From assembly GCF_000183545.2 (NCBI RefSeq), contig NZ_JH976535.1:1737837-1801836 (forward strand): a stretch of DNA of 64,000 nt, in the 5' to 3' direction. A model generated the notes under the pieces. That model had not been told where the DNA came from. It saw only the letters and a program-made list of their open reading frames with translations, and did no database searches. The first letter of the stretch is position 1; every line of letters starts with the position of its first letter. The position numbers were made by a program, and so were the translations under genes. Shown here piece by piece: positions 16,996 to 25,876 of this stretch. Origin of the DNA: Thermaerobacter subterraneus DSM 13965 (GTDB lineage Bacteria > Bacillota > Sulfobacillia > Thermaerobacterales > Thermaerobacteraceae).

Positions 16996-18517
16996 CTACC
17001 TACGGCCAGATATGCCGGCTGAGGACCATACCTCCAGACGTAATCGTCGTGTGATCCGCTCGGCTGCCTTGCTGACGCTCTGCGGGAATAACATTACGGG
17101 AATCGTCCAGAACATGATCAGCAGGTCGAGACCGAGTCCCCACCGTGTGATGTAGAGCAGATCAAACCGGAGCTTTGAATCGGGGTCGGTATCGTATCGT
17201 CCCAGTACCTGGGCCAGTCCCGTGATCCCGGGCTTGACGGCCTCCCGGGCCCGGAACATCGCATTACGCCCTGCAAACTCCATCACCAGTTCGGGACGCT
17301 CCGGCCGCGGGCCCACCAAGCTCATTTCTCCCCGCAACACATTGAGGACCTGAGGCAATTCGTCGAGCCGAGTCGCTCGCAACCACTTTCCGACGCGAGT
17401 CACCCGCGGGTCGTCTTCTTGGGCCCAGACGGCACCCGTGAGCTTTTCGGCGTCCGGTACCATGGTACGGAATTTGATCAGTTCGAAAATCTTCCCGTCA
17501 CGGCCCACCCGCCGCTGGCGGTAGAACACAGGTCCCCGGTCCTCCAGCCAGATTAGGAGCGGCACGATCAGGAGGACGGGAAGGAACGCGACTAACTAAA
17601 AGCAACAGCGCTCCAGCCAGATCCAGGGTCCGCTTAACCGCTCTGAGTTCAATCGGCAATGCCAAACGATACACGGTCATCAACGGTATGTCACCGACGT
17701 GAGTCAGCCGCCCAGAAGCCATCAAGATCTCATACGTATTGGGCACGACATAGAGGTCCACCTGATGCCGTAGCGCCCAACTCACGATGCGTTCCCGGTA
17801 CTCCATTGGGACATCAGGGGCAAGGACCACACGGTCAGTCGCCGGTGGCGCCTCGAGGAAGTCAGCCGGCGTCAGCGCATGGCGAATCGAAACGTAGTCG
17901 GGTAGTCGTGCCTGCCACCCAAGGGGGTCGGCGGACACAAGGGTGACGTGGTGTTGGTAATACGCGTGCTTTGCACGGCGTACGAACGGAATCCGCCATA
18001 CAGAAAGGGAGATCGCGGTGAGGGTACCCGCGGTCACCTCCACTGCTCTCGAAACCCCACGATCAGGCACATAGAAATAAAGGGCGGCCATGGTGATAAG
18101 GACCGACCACAGAGTCGCCGTGGTGACATCCCGAGCTAACTCCATGAAGGGCCGGTGCAGGTCGCGATAACCCCTGTAGAGAGCAAGGAGAACAATGGTA
18201 GAAACCGTAGCAACGGCCGCCGCGAAACCGTCCGGTGAGACTGGCCCGCGGAAAAGCAGTGCCCGGAGTTCCTCCATGTCGCCGGCTAGCAAATGCCCCC
18301 CCACCTGGGCCGCTACGGCAATGATCATGTCGCCTGCCAGGAGCAGGACCCGGCGTGACCGTCGGCCGAATACCCGTCGTAATATGACGGGCTCGTTACG
18401 GGTAAAGGCTCCTAGTTCGGGTACAACCGCGCCCTTGACGGACCTGTGGGGTTGGGTGATCAATCCTGACAGTGAGTCGCCGGTTGGCCGTTCCCCGGCC
18501 TCCCCGGTGCTGCGCAT
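16996..18517 (-). pseudogene. Exopolysaccharide glycosyl-1-phosphate transferase, frameshifted
   Basis: Initiating sugar-1-phosphate transferase (WbaP/CpsE type) that loads the first sugar phosphate onto undecaprenyl phosphate. ATG 18517 lies behind GGGGGGG. The N-terminal half has four membrane segments and a CoA-binding-like region ending ILMASGRLTHVGDIPL. The C-terminal catalytic part, in another frame, has KFRTM, RLDELPQ and SLVGPRPERPE. The frames meet at a tandem CTAACTAA (17592-17599). Removing one 4-bp unit restores DLAGALLLLVAFLPVLLIVP with exactly the length of the homologous segment in the 20617-25359 protein. As written, the first reading frame ends at 17498 after a garbled tail. 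The separate catalytic frame (from 17565) has no clear start. Confidence 0.85.
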
Positions 18518-18562
18518 GACACACTTTCCCCCCCAACTTGTCCGCCGGTCCCCTTTATACAA

Positions 18563-18892
18563 ACGTAACGTCCGTGAGGAACCCCAGCCGTCTCACCAGA
18601 ATATGCCACGTCGCTGCCACTTTCAAGGAAGATCAGCCTGTGCGGACAATGGCAGGCTCATTGAGGCAAATCCATCCAGAACCAGCGGCTCCTCCCCTAG
18701 TAAACCCAGATTAAGGATACTGTATCAAGCCATCCCTTGCATGAACATTCCATTCAGTTCGTGCGAATTGTCGATTTTCCTCCTACGTACCAATCCTGAT
18801 GAAAGATTTACTTTTTCGCACGTTCCTCACTCCTGCCTCCTCCCCTCCTGCGGCTCCCGGCCGTTGTCCGGGACATCGGCTGGCAACCCGCA
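18563..18892. other. Intergenic stretch without recognisable gene
   Basis: About 330 bp of mixed composition between two minus-strand polysaccharide genes. No coding frame with family motifs was seen. It may contain the promoter of the broken sugar-phosphate transferase gene. Confidence 0.5.
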
Positions 18893-20743
18893 TTACGGGG
18901 AACTTGTCGGGGGCGCGATTGACGTGAGCATGTCATCATACAAGCCTAGCAAACGCTGTGACATGATCCTCCACGAGAAATGCTCGTCGTAAATCCGGCG
19001 CGCTCGGACCGCGAAGGCCCGCCTCTCCTCTCCCGTCCACCCAGCGGCATCCTGCAGGGCGGTCTCCAGGCTGTCCGTGTCACCGTAGGGCACCACGTAC
19101 CCCAACTCCCAGGCTTTGACCCGCCGGTCGATCCCGGTGCCTTCTGCCACCACGATGGGCTTCCCCAGCCGCATAGCCTCAAACAGCTTGTTGGGGCTGG
19201 AGTACCGGTAATTGGGGACGGACGGGTCGTAGGTAGCCAGCAACACGTCGGCCCGGACGTAGACCTCCATGCAGCGGTGATGGGGCACGCGCCCACGGAA
19301 ACGAACGTTGGGCAAGGCCGCAGCCGCCTTCCGGATCAGGTATTCCTCCGCCCCGAACCCGCCCAGGTCCAGTTCCCACTCCGGGTGCCGGCGCATGACC
19401 TCAAGGAGTTCCAGCAGTCCCCGATCGGCCTGCAGCAGGCCGATGTATGCCAGGCGGAGCCCCCGCCAGGGCGGCAGCCCCCGAATCACATCCTTCGGAT
19501 CCCAATCCGGGCTGTTATAGACGATCTCCAGCCGGCGAGGGCGGGCCTTCCCCAGCTGGGGGAGGCGGTTGTCGTCCGCCAGGATCACGGCGTCAGCCCA
19601 CCCCAGGAGCCAGCGATCCACCCGGGCCAGGCAACGGCGCAGGAATCCAGGCAGTCCCCGCACCGTGTCGGCGCACCAGTCGAAGATGTCGTAGACCACC
19701 CGCTTCCCCAGGAGGAGCTTCACCAGCAGGGCGGGCACCAGCGTATCGAAATCGCAGGCGTGGATCATCGAATAGTACCGGCGGTGGAACAGGAGCCAGT
19801 ACACGAGATGCAACTGCCAGCGCAGCAGGGCCGGCAAGTTGCGCGTTCCCCCACCGTAGCGGCCTGGCGTGCGCAGGCGCACCAGTATGCCAAAGGGGGT
19901 CCCCTCTAGTTCCGGGAAGGCGCCCTCCCGGTCCCACCCCACCACCGTAACCTTAAAACCCCCGCGGGCCAGGGTCCGGGCGACCCGCTCCACCCGGGGG
20001 TCGGGTGCCACGGGATTGGACCTCAGGATCACCACTCCCTTCGTTCGGGGAGCGGCCGCCCGTGTCACGGCCCGGGCGGCGAGGTCCACCGCCCCGCCCA
20101 GGAAGAGGTATGCTAGGGTCCACTGCAGCGTCGCCCCGGGCTCCTTGACGAAGCCGCCCGCGGCGAAGAGGGCGCAGACCGCGTAGACCCAGCCGGGTCC
20201 ACCAGGCAACACAGGCGGGATGCCGGGGTGCAGGCGCCTCGCACTGGCCACCGTCAGGCGGGCGCCTGTCCTGAAGCCTTGGGAAGCCCCTCCTTCGCTC
20301 CGGCTGGTCGCAGGGGGCCGGGCTACGCCGGGCATGCCGCGGACCCAGTGCTGATGTCGGTGCTGTCCCGGCGGCCCGCCGGAGGGACAACTTCTCCTGG
20401 CCCCGCGGCGCCAGAGCCACCGGTCGCCCCCGGCCGCCAGCAGCCCCGCCAGGACCCCCGCCGCGGGCAACGGCCAGGGCCCGAAGTTCAGGTAGCCCTC
20501 CTGGGGCAGGGTCACGTTGAAACCGAAGCGGGTCTGCCCGTAGAAGCGCTTCCACCGGTGCTCGTTGAGCAGGTCGGCGGCCGTCCGCCAGCGGGTAGCC
20601 TGCCGGGCGGGAGGAGTCAGGAACCGGGCCGGGATGGCGGCCAGGGTCGACCCGCGGCGGAACCCGTGCTCGGCCGCATAGCCCCGGGCCAGGCCCCACC
20701 CGTTAGCGTGGTCCAAACTGAAGCCCTGGAGGAGGGGACCCAT
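18893..20743 (-). CDS. Truncated Wzy-like domain fused to GT4 glycosyltransferase
   Basis: About 616 aa if started at ATG 20743. The first about 260 residues match the second half of the polymerase domain of the upstream 1580-aa protein (EHGFRRGSTLAAIPARFLTP, then TRFGFNVTLPQEGYLNFGP) but lack its N-terminal membrane segments. From about residue 240 a GT4 domain follows: ILRSNPVAPDPRVERVARTL, HACDFDTLVPALL, YDIFDWCADTV, RLAYIGLLQADRGLLELL and NKLFEAMRLGKPIVV. No sugar-1-phosphate transferase domain follows. The 5' end overlaps the tail of the upstream gene by 127 bp and no good ribosome binding site is present, so translation may rely on coupling. A 5' deletion after duplication is the simplest history; the GT4 half looks intact. 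Confidence 0.75.
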   Translation of the reverse strand: MGPLLQGFSLDHANGWGLARGYAAEHGFRRGSTLAAIPARFLTPPARQATRWRTAADLLNEHRWKRFYGQTRFGFNVTLPQEGYLNFGPWPLPAAGVLAGLLAAGGDRWLWRRGARRSCPSGGPPGQHRHQHWVRGMPGVARPPATSRSEGGASQGFRTGARLTVASARRLHPGIPPVLPGGPGWVYAVCALFAAGGFVKEPGATLQWTLAYLFLGGAVDLAARAVTRAAAPRTKGVVILRSNPVAPDPRVERVARTLARGGFKVTVVGWDREGAFPELEGTPFGILVRLRTPGRYGGGTRNLPALLRWQLHLVYWLLFHRRYYSMIHACDFDTLVPALLVKLLLGKRVVYDIFDWCADTVRGLPGFLRRCLARVDRWLLGWADAVILADDNRLPQLGKARPRRLEIVYNSPDWDPKDVIRGLPPWRGLRLAYIGLLQADRGLLELLEVMRRHPEWELDLGGFGAEEYLIRKAAAALPNVRFRGRVPHHRCMEVYVRADVLLATYDPSVPNYRYSSPNKLFEAMRLGKPIVVAEGTGIDRRVKAWELGYVVPYGDTDSLETALQDAAGWTGEERRAFAVRARRIYDEHFSWRIMSQRLLGLYDDMLTSIAPPTSSP

Positions 20744-23700
20744 ACCCGGAATAGGCGCCTCACCACCGTGCGTAGCAGAACCCTGATGTCCCGAACCAGT
20801 CGCCATCCGGCCATATACCGGAGATCCCAAAGAACCTTCGCGGCAGGCGAAGTTTCGTACAGCCCTTCGACCTGCGCCAGGCCTGTCAGCCCTGGCTTGA
20901 CGGCCTCGCGGAGCCGGAAGGCCGGTTCGTCCAGGGAGAACCGCGCCGCCAGCTCCGGGCGCTCGGGCCGGGGGCCCACCAGGCTCATCTCGCCCCGCAG
21001 CACATTGACCAGTTGGGGCAATTCGTCGAGATGCGTGGCCCGCAATAGTCGTCCAATTCGCGTCACCCTTGGATCGTCCTGCCGGGCCCAGACGGGTCCG
21101 GTGCGGCGTTCGGCTCCAACCACCATGGTCCGGAACTTCAGGATGGTGAAGGGGCGGCCGTGAAGGCCCAGGCGCGTTTGGCGGTAGAGGACGGGGCCGC
21201 GGTCGTCCAGCCAGATCAGCAGGGGGATCAGGGCGAAGGCCCAGGCGAAGAGGACCAGCAGCGCCAGGCTCCCCACCACATCGAGAAGGCGCTTGGCCAG
21301 GCGGGCCAGCGGGGGCGGCTTGAGGGGGCCAATGCGCAGGAGGGGTGCGTCCCCCAGGCGGCTCCACCGGGCGCTAGCGACCAGCACCTCGTAGGGGTCG
21401 GGGATGAGGTCGACGGCCATGCCGTTGCCCAGCGCCCACAGGAGGATCTGGCGGCGGGCGGCCGGGGGGACGTGGCGGCCGATGAGGACCCGGGGAACGC
21501 GGGTGGAGGTCCGGAGAGCCGGAAGACGGCGCTCGGGCGACCGGGAGACCGGCGGCGGGGATTTTGGTGGCGGGGAGTCCGGTGGCGGGTTGCTGGTCCC
21601 CTTGGGTCGGGCGCTTTGCTTCGGGGCAACGTGGACGGACGGGTGGCCTAGGCCGGCGTTGGACCTGGACACGGAGCCCGGGGGTTCGCAGCCGCCGGGT
21701 TCCGCGGGTTCGTAGGCCCAAGGGTTCGCGGGTTCGCAGCCCCCGGGTTCGGTGCAATCCAGTCCACTGGTACAACCCCATGCATTGGATTTGAAGGGTT
21801 CGGGCTGCCGATGCCCTTCTTCCTCGTGGACCGTCACCACGTCCCGATACAGCCGAAGAAGGCGCCGCTCCATCCGAGGCCAGCCCCAGCGACGGCGGTA
21901 CAGCCGCCGGGCTCGGCGCGAGAAGGCCCGGCGCCGGGCCGGGGTCCACCCCGCCGCCTCGGTCAGGGCGGCCTCCAGCGCCTCGACGCTCCCGTACGGC
22001 ACCACCCACCCCAGCCGGTGGCGCCGGACGCGGCGGTCGATGCCCGTCCCCCGGGCCACGATCACCGGCTTCCCCAGGGCCATGGCCTCGAAGACCTTGC
22101 TGGGGCTGGCGTAGCGGTGGTTGGGGATGGCGGGATCGTAGAGGGCGGGGATCACGTCGGCCCGGGCGTCAAGCTCCCGGCAGCCGGCGTGGGAGACCCG
22201 GCCGTGAAACCGCACGTTGGGTAGGCCCGCCGCCAGCCGGCGGAGGACCGGTTCTTCCGGACCGAAGCCGGCCAGGTCCAGGTGCCATTCGGGGTGACGG
22301 GCCAGGACGGCCAGCAGTTTCTGCAGGCCCCGGCCGGGCTGGAGGGTTCCCACGTAGGCGAGGCGCAGGGCAGGCCTTCCCGCCGCGGCCCGGTGCAGAA
22401 TTTGCCTTGTCCTCTGTTCCCGACCCTCGGTCCAATCCCGGCACCCCGTCCCTGCCTCGTCCCGTGGCCCTGGCGCTTCGCCCTCGCCCTGCCGCGGGGC
22501 CCGTCCGGCCCTTTCGCGCTCGCTCTCCCCCTGCCGCTCCCCCTCCGGCTTCTTCCCTTGATGGGCTCCGTGGGATGGTGCCCTGGCCGTGGATGGCGTG
22601 GTCCCCTGCCTCTTCCCCTCCGGCTGGTCCCGGCGCTCCGGCTGCCCCTCGCCCTCCCGCTTCGCCTGCTGCTCCCCCTCCCAGTCCGGGCTGTTGTAGA
22701 TCACCGCCAGGCGGCGGGGGCGGGCGGCGCCCAGTTGGGGCAGGCGGCGTTCGTCCGCCAGGATCACGGCGTCGGCCCGGGTGAGGAGGCGCCGGTCCAG
22801 GACGGCCAGGAGGCGGCGGGCGGGGCCGGGCAGGCCGGCCACGGTGTCGGCATACCAGTCGAAAATGTCGTAGATCACGGCGATGGCACCGGGCGGGCGG
22901 CAGGTGGGGTGGCCACCCGGGTGGGGGGACCGGCTCCGGGTCCAGATCCGGGACGCGAGGCCGGGCCACCGCGGCCGGTACGAGGCGGCCTTGGTCAGCA
23001 AGGCCGGAACCAGGGTGTCGAAGTCGCAGGCGTGGATCACGTCGATCTGGCGGCGGTGGCGGAGGAGCCAGCCCAGGAGGCGGGCCTGCCAGCCCAGCCA
23101 GGCGGGAAGGTGGCGCAGGCCGCGGCCGTAGACGGCTCGGTTCCACCCCACCACCTGGACCTCATAGCCCGCCCGGGCCAGGCTGCGGGCCACCCGCTCC
23201 ACCCGGGGGTCGGGGTCGACGGGGTTGGAGCGGCAGATCACCACCCGCACGGGGCGGCAGGAAGCGGGGGTGGCAAGCTGGCGGGCCTGCCCCGGCGCCG
23301 GCATCCGGGCTGGGGCAACCGGCGGGTGGGCGGACTGTGGAGCTTGCCTCGGGGTCGAAGCGGGCCGGAGGAGGGTCGGTGGAGCCCCCGTCCGGCGGGG
23401 GGCGGTGGCACCGGCCGGATCGGCCGTCACGGGGCGGACCACGAGGCGAGGCCCGGCGTCGGCGATCCGGCGGCTGGTGCCGCCCCCATCGCCAGGATCC
23501 CCGCCGAAGAATCGGGAGCCAAGCCCGACCACGAGCCGGGCGCCGGCCTCGATGGCGGCCCCCACCAGCAGGTAGGCCGCGGTCCACTGCAGGGTGGCGG
23601 CGGGTTCCTTGGTGAAGGCCGCGGCGGCCAGCACCGCGCAGGCGGTGTAGATCTGGAAGGGCGCGCCAACGAGCCGAAGCCGGCGCCAGCCTCTGCATCG

Positions 23701-25359
23701 AGGGTCCCAGCGGGGGCAAGGGCGCCTGCGGGTGATATAGCGGTCCCCCGCGGCGGCCAGCAGGCCGGCCAGGGCGCCCGCCGCGGGCAGCGCCTCCGGC
23801 CCGAAGTTCAGGTAGACCTCCTGGGCCAGGGAGACGTTGAAGCCGAAGCCGGTCTGCCAGTAGAACTGGCGCCAGCGGTAGGTGTTGAGCACATCGGCCG
23901 CCGTCAGCAGGCAACGCTCGCCGCGGGCGGCGGGGGTGAGGATGCGGGCCGGGACGGCGGCCAGGGTCCGGCCCCCTAGGAACCCGTGCTGCGTGGTGAG
24001 GCCCTGGGCCAGCACCCAGACGTCGGGCCCGTCGAAGTTGGGGGTGCGGGCAAAGAAGTGAAGGGCGGCCGGGACGGGGCGCGGCGCCGGCTGCGGTTCG
24101 GAGTGCGAGGCGTTGGCCGCGGACGCCGGCCGTACAGCCTGGGCAGGGGGTGCCATCCAGGGCTGGGCACAGGCGGGTACGGCCGCGGCCGTCCTTGGGA
24201 TTGCGGCGTCACCTGCAGCTGCGACTGGGACGGGAACCCCACCCGGCGCCTGCCCGGAAGGGGGTTGGATCGTGGGTCCGTCGGATCGGGCCGTCGCGGC
24301 CGCTGTAGGGCGCCCCCCTTCTACCACCCCGGCCACCGCCGTCGCCAGGGGCCGGGCACCGGCCAGGACGACGAGGAGCCCGGCGACCAGGACGGCCAGG
24401 CGGCGGAAGGTCCAGGGGCGGAGGCGCTCGTCCACGAAGGCCGTGGTCACCAGGGCGGTTAAGAGGTAGCCACGTTGGTAAAGGAGCAGCAGCAAGACGA
24501 CCGCCCAGAGGCTTCCCGCCACCAGGGCCGCCGGGGCTACCGAGCCTGCCGAGACTGCCGGCCCCCAAAGGAAGCCCCTCCGGTGGCGATCACGGTCACC
24601 ACCCCCGCCAGCGCTGCCACCACCATCCTCACCACCGTCACCGGTACGATGCCCGAGGGTTTCGCGAATGGTGCATACAGCGGCAGCTATCCGCGCCAGG
24701 GGCAAGCTGGCGGCCAGCGGGATCACGGCCAGGGGGAAGAGGATCTTCCCATAGGGGACGGCGGCGGTCAGCGTGGTTCCGGCCCGGTGACCCGGGAGCC
24801 AGGCGCCGCCGGAGAGGACGTGCATCGCGACGACGGCCGCCGTGCCGAGCAACAGGGACACGAGCCAAGCAACGGCCAGCGAGGGTGAGGCCGGGGTGGC
24901 CGGCATGGCCAGAATGGCCGGCAGTGTATCCTGGTTTACACTCTCCCCGCCTTCCCGGCGCCCGGGGGCATCCTTCGTCCTGCGTTTCGCCGGCATCCGG
25001 GCGGGCAACCCATAGGCGGTCAACCCATAGGCGGCCATCAGGATGGCGGCAAAGACCAATTGCATGGCCAGGCCGCGGTTGTAGGCCGCCCAGGCGGCCG
25101 GTTCGACCGGCGCCGGGGGCAGGAAGGACACCGGGGCGCCGCCGGGGATGAGGATGGCGGGGGTGCCGTAGAGCAGGTAGCGGCCGGTCAGCAGGTTGAG
25201 CAGCGGGCGGGCGCCATAGGCCACCGCCTCGAGTCCCAAGAACACGTGAAAGCCGGTGAACAGCGGGCGGCGGGTGCGCCAGAAGGCGAAAGCAACTAGG
25301 GCGAAATGCGCCAGGGCCAGGACAGCCGTGGCGCCGGGTGTGGTGAGGAATCCGTCCAC
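20617..25359 (-). CDS. Triple fusion: Wzy-like polymerase, GT4 and sugar-1-phosphate transferase (1580 aa)
   Basis: One uninterrupted frame from GTG 25359 (AAGGAGG seven bases upstream). Residues about 1-640 are a multi-pass membrane domain like O-antigen/oligosaccharide-repeat polymerases, with GFGFNVSLAQEVYLNFGP near 500. Residues about 700-1180 are a GT4 domain (CRSNPVDPDPRVERVARSL, YDIFDWYADTV, SPSKVFEAMALGKPVIV) carrying an inserted Arg/Glu/Gln/Gly-rich segment of about 100 residues after YNSPDW. After a Pro-rich linker with EPGGCEP repeats (about 1185-1290) comes a bacterial sugar transferase (ILKFRTM, DELPQL, SLVGPRPERPE, GLTGLAQVEG) to about 1525. The last about 45 residues overlap the next gene. 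Such a protein could start, extend and polymerise a repeat unit. Each domain is known separately; the fusion is unusual. Whether the polypeptide is processed is unknown. Confidence 0.85.
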   Translation of the reverse strand: MDGFLTTPGATAVLALAHFALVAFAFWRTRRPLFTGFHVFLGLEAVAYGARPLLNLLTGRYLLYGTPAILIPGGAPVSFLPPAPVEPAAWAAYNRGLAMQLVFAAILMAAYGLTAYGLPARMPAKRRTKDAPGRREGGESVNQDTLPAILAMPATPASPSLAVAWLVSLLLGTAAVVAMHVLSGGAWLPGHRAGTTLTAAVPYGKILFPLAVIPLAASLPLARIAAAVCTIRETLGHRTGDGGEDGGGSAGGGGDRDRHRRGFLWGPAVSAGSVAPAALVAGSLWAVVLLLLLYQRGYLLTALVTTAFVDERLRPWTFRRLAVLVAGLLVVLAGARPLATAVAGVVEGGRPTAAATARSDGPTIQPPSGQAPGGVPVPVAAAGDAAIPRTAAAVPACAQPWMAPPAQAVRPASAANASHSEPQPAPRPVPAALHFFARTPNFDGPDVWVLAQGLTTQHGFLGGRTLAAVPARILTPAARGERCLLTAADVLNTYRWRQFYWQTGFGFNVSLAQEVYLNFGPEALPAAGALAGLLAAAGDRYITRRRPCPRWDPRCRGWRRLRLVGAPFQIYTACAVLAAAAFTKEPAATLQWTAAYLLVGAAIEAGARLVVGLGSRFFGGDPGDGGGTSRRIADAGPRLVVRPVTADPAGATAPRRTGAPPTLLRPASTPRQAPQSAHPPVAPARMPAPGQARQLATPASCRPVRVVICRSNPVDPDPRVERVARSLARAGYEVQVVGWNRAVYGRGLRHLPAWLGWQARLLGWLLRHRRQIDVIHACDFDTLVPALLTKAASYRPRWPGLASRIWTRSRSPHPGGHPTCRPPGAIAVIYDIFDWYADTVAGLPGPARRLLAVLDRRLLTRADAVILADERRLPQLGAARPRRLAVIYNSPDWEGEQQAKREGEGQPERRDQPEGKRQGTTPSTARAPSHGAHQGKKPEGERQGESERERAGRAPRQGEGEAPGPRDEAGTGCRDWTEGREQRTRQILHRAAAGRPALRLAYVGTLQPGRGLQKLLAVLARHPEWHLDLAGFGPEEPVLRRLAAGLPNVRFHGRVSHAGCRELDARADVIPALYDPAIPNHRYASPSKVFEAMALGKPVIVARGTGIDRRVRRHRLGWVVPYGSVEALEAALTEAAGWTPARRRAFSRRARRLYRRRWGWPRMERRLLRLYRDVVTVHEEEGHRQPEPFKSNAWGCTSGLDCTEPGGCEPANPWAYEPAEPGGCEPPGSVSRSNAGLGHPSVHVAPKQSARPKGTSNPPPDSPPPKSPPPVSRSPERRLPALRTSTRVPRVLIGRHVPPAARRQILLWALGNGMAVDLIPDPYEVLVASARWSRLGDAPLLRIGPLKPPPLARLAKRLLDVVGSLALLVLFAWAFALIPLLIWLDDRGPVLYRQTRLGLHGRPFTILKFRTMVVGAERRTGPVWARQDDPRVTRIGRLLRATHLDELPQLVNVLRGEMSLVGPRPERPELAARFSLDEPAFRLREAVKPGLTGLAQVEGLYETSPAAKVLWDLRYMAGWRLVRDIRVLLRTVVRRLFRVWVPSSRASVWTTLTGGAWPGAMRPSTGSAAGRPWPPSRPGS

Positions 25360-25478
25360 CCCGCGTCCTCCTTCCGTGGATCGCCGCGCGGCCGTCGATC
25401 TCTGAGCGGCCGACCGGCCGTGGAATCCGTCCCGGCGGTGGTCCGTGCGGGGAAGGCCGGACTCGGGCGGGACGGGTC

Positions 25479-25509
25479 CCAGGATGTCCCTTGATTCGGG
25501 ATATCCTGG
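25479..25509. promoter_or_regulatory. 12-bp inverted repeat upstream of the polysaccharide fusion gene
   Basis: CCAGGATGTCCC (25479-25490) faces GGGATATCCTGG (25498-25509) across TTGATTC. One position is a G-T pair in RNA. It lies about 120 bp upstream of the GTG start at 25359. No T-tract follows, so an operator or a leader stem-loop is more likely than a terminator. Confidence 0.4.
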
Positions 25510-25755
25510 AGATCGGGAATTGGCGGGGAGGTGTAACAGATCGAGGCGGACGCCAAATTGTGCCGGTTGTGGCGGTCGCGTGGATTGGGCTTACGGGACC
25601 GGGCCGCAGTGAACCGGCTGTGGGGGCGCCAAGACCGGAGAGCAACTGGCGGGCCGGCTCCGGTAACTAGACGCGGGGCTCGGCAATGGGATGTGGGACG
25701 GGGCGGCCCGCACCGGGAAACCTGCACCGGAGAACCTGCGCTGAAGGGCCGGCCG

Positions 25756-25777
25756 GATGAGAACCTGATGAGAACCT
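25756..25777 (+). repeat. Perfect 11-bp tandem repeat upstream of HTH-ImmA gene
   Basis: GATGAGAACCT occurs twice without spacer (25756-25766 and 25767-25777), ending 13 bp before a candidate -35 box. An 11-bp period places two sites on the same face of the helix, as for a repressor such as the HTH protein encoded downstream. Confidence 0.5.
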
Positions 25778-25789
25778 TCATCGCGCATC

Positions 25790-25819
25790 TTTACGTCCAG
25801 GTAAATCTTGGTGTATGCT
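25790..25819 (+). promoter_or_regulatory. Candidate sigma-A-type promoter for HTH-ImmA/PIN operon
   Basis: TTTACG (25790-25795), an 18-bp spacer and TATGCT (25814-25819) each match four of six consensus positions. It is 58 bp upstream of the ATG at 25877, in a locally AT-rich patch. The rest of 25360-25876 holds no recognisable gene. Confidence 0.45.
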
Positions 25820-25876
25820 GCGGTATGACGCGAACCCGTTACTGCGGGCGGTTTGGCAAAGGAAAGGGGCCAGGCC

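Noticed and set aside
17498-17600. Programmed ribosomal frameshift in the sugar-phosphate transferase
   Set aside because: A +1 type shift would be needed and no slippery site with a stimulatory structure was seen; a 4-bp duplication explains it simply.
24638-25645. Alternative minus-strand frame of 335 codons overlapping the fusion gene start
   Set aside because: Arg/Pro/His-rich composition with no domains; the fusion frame has a clear start and membrane segments.
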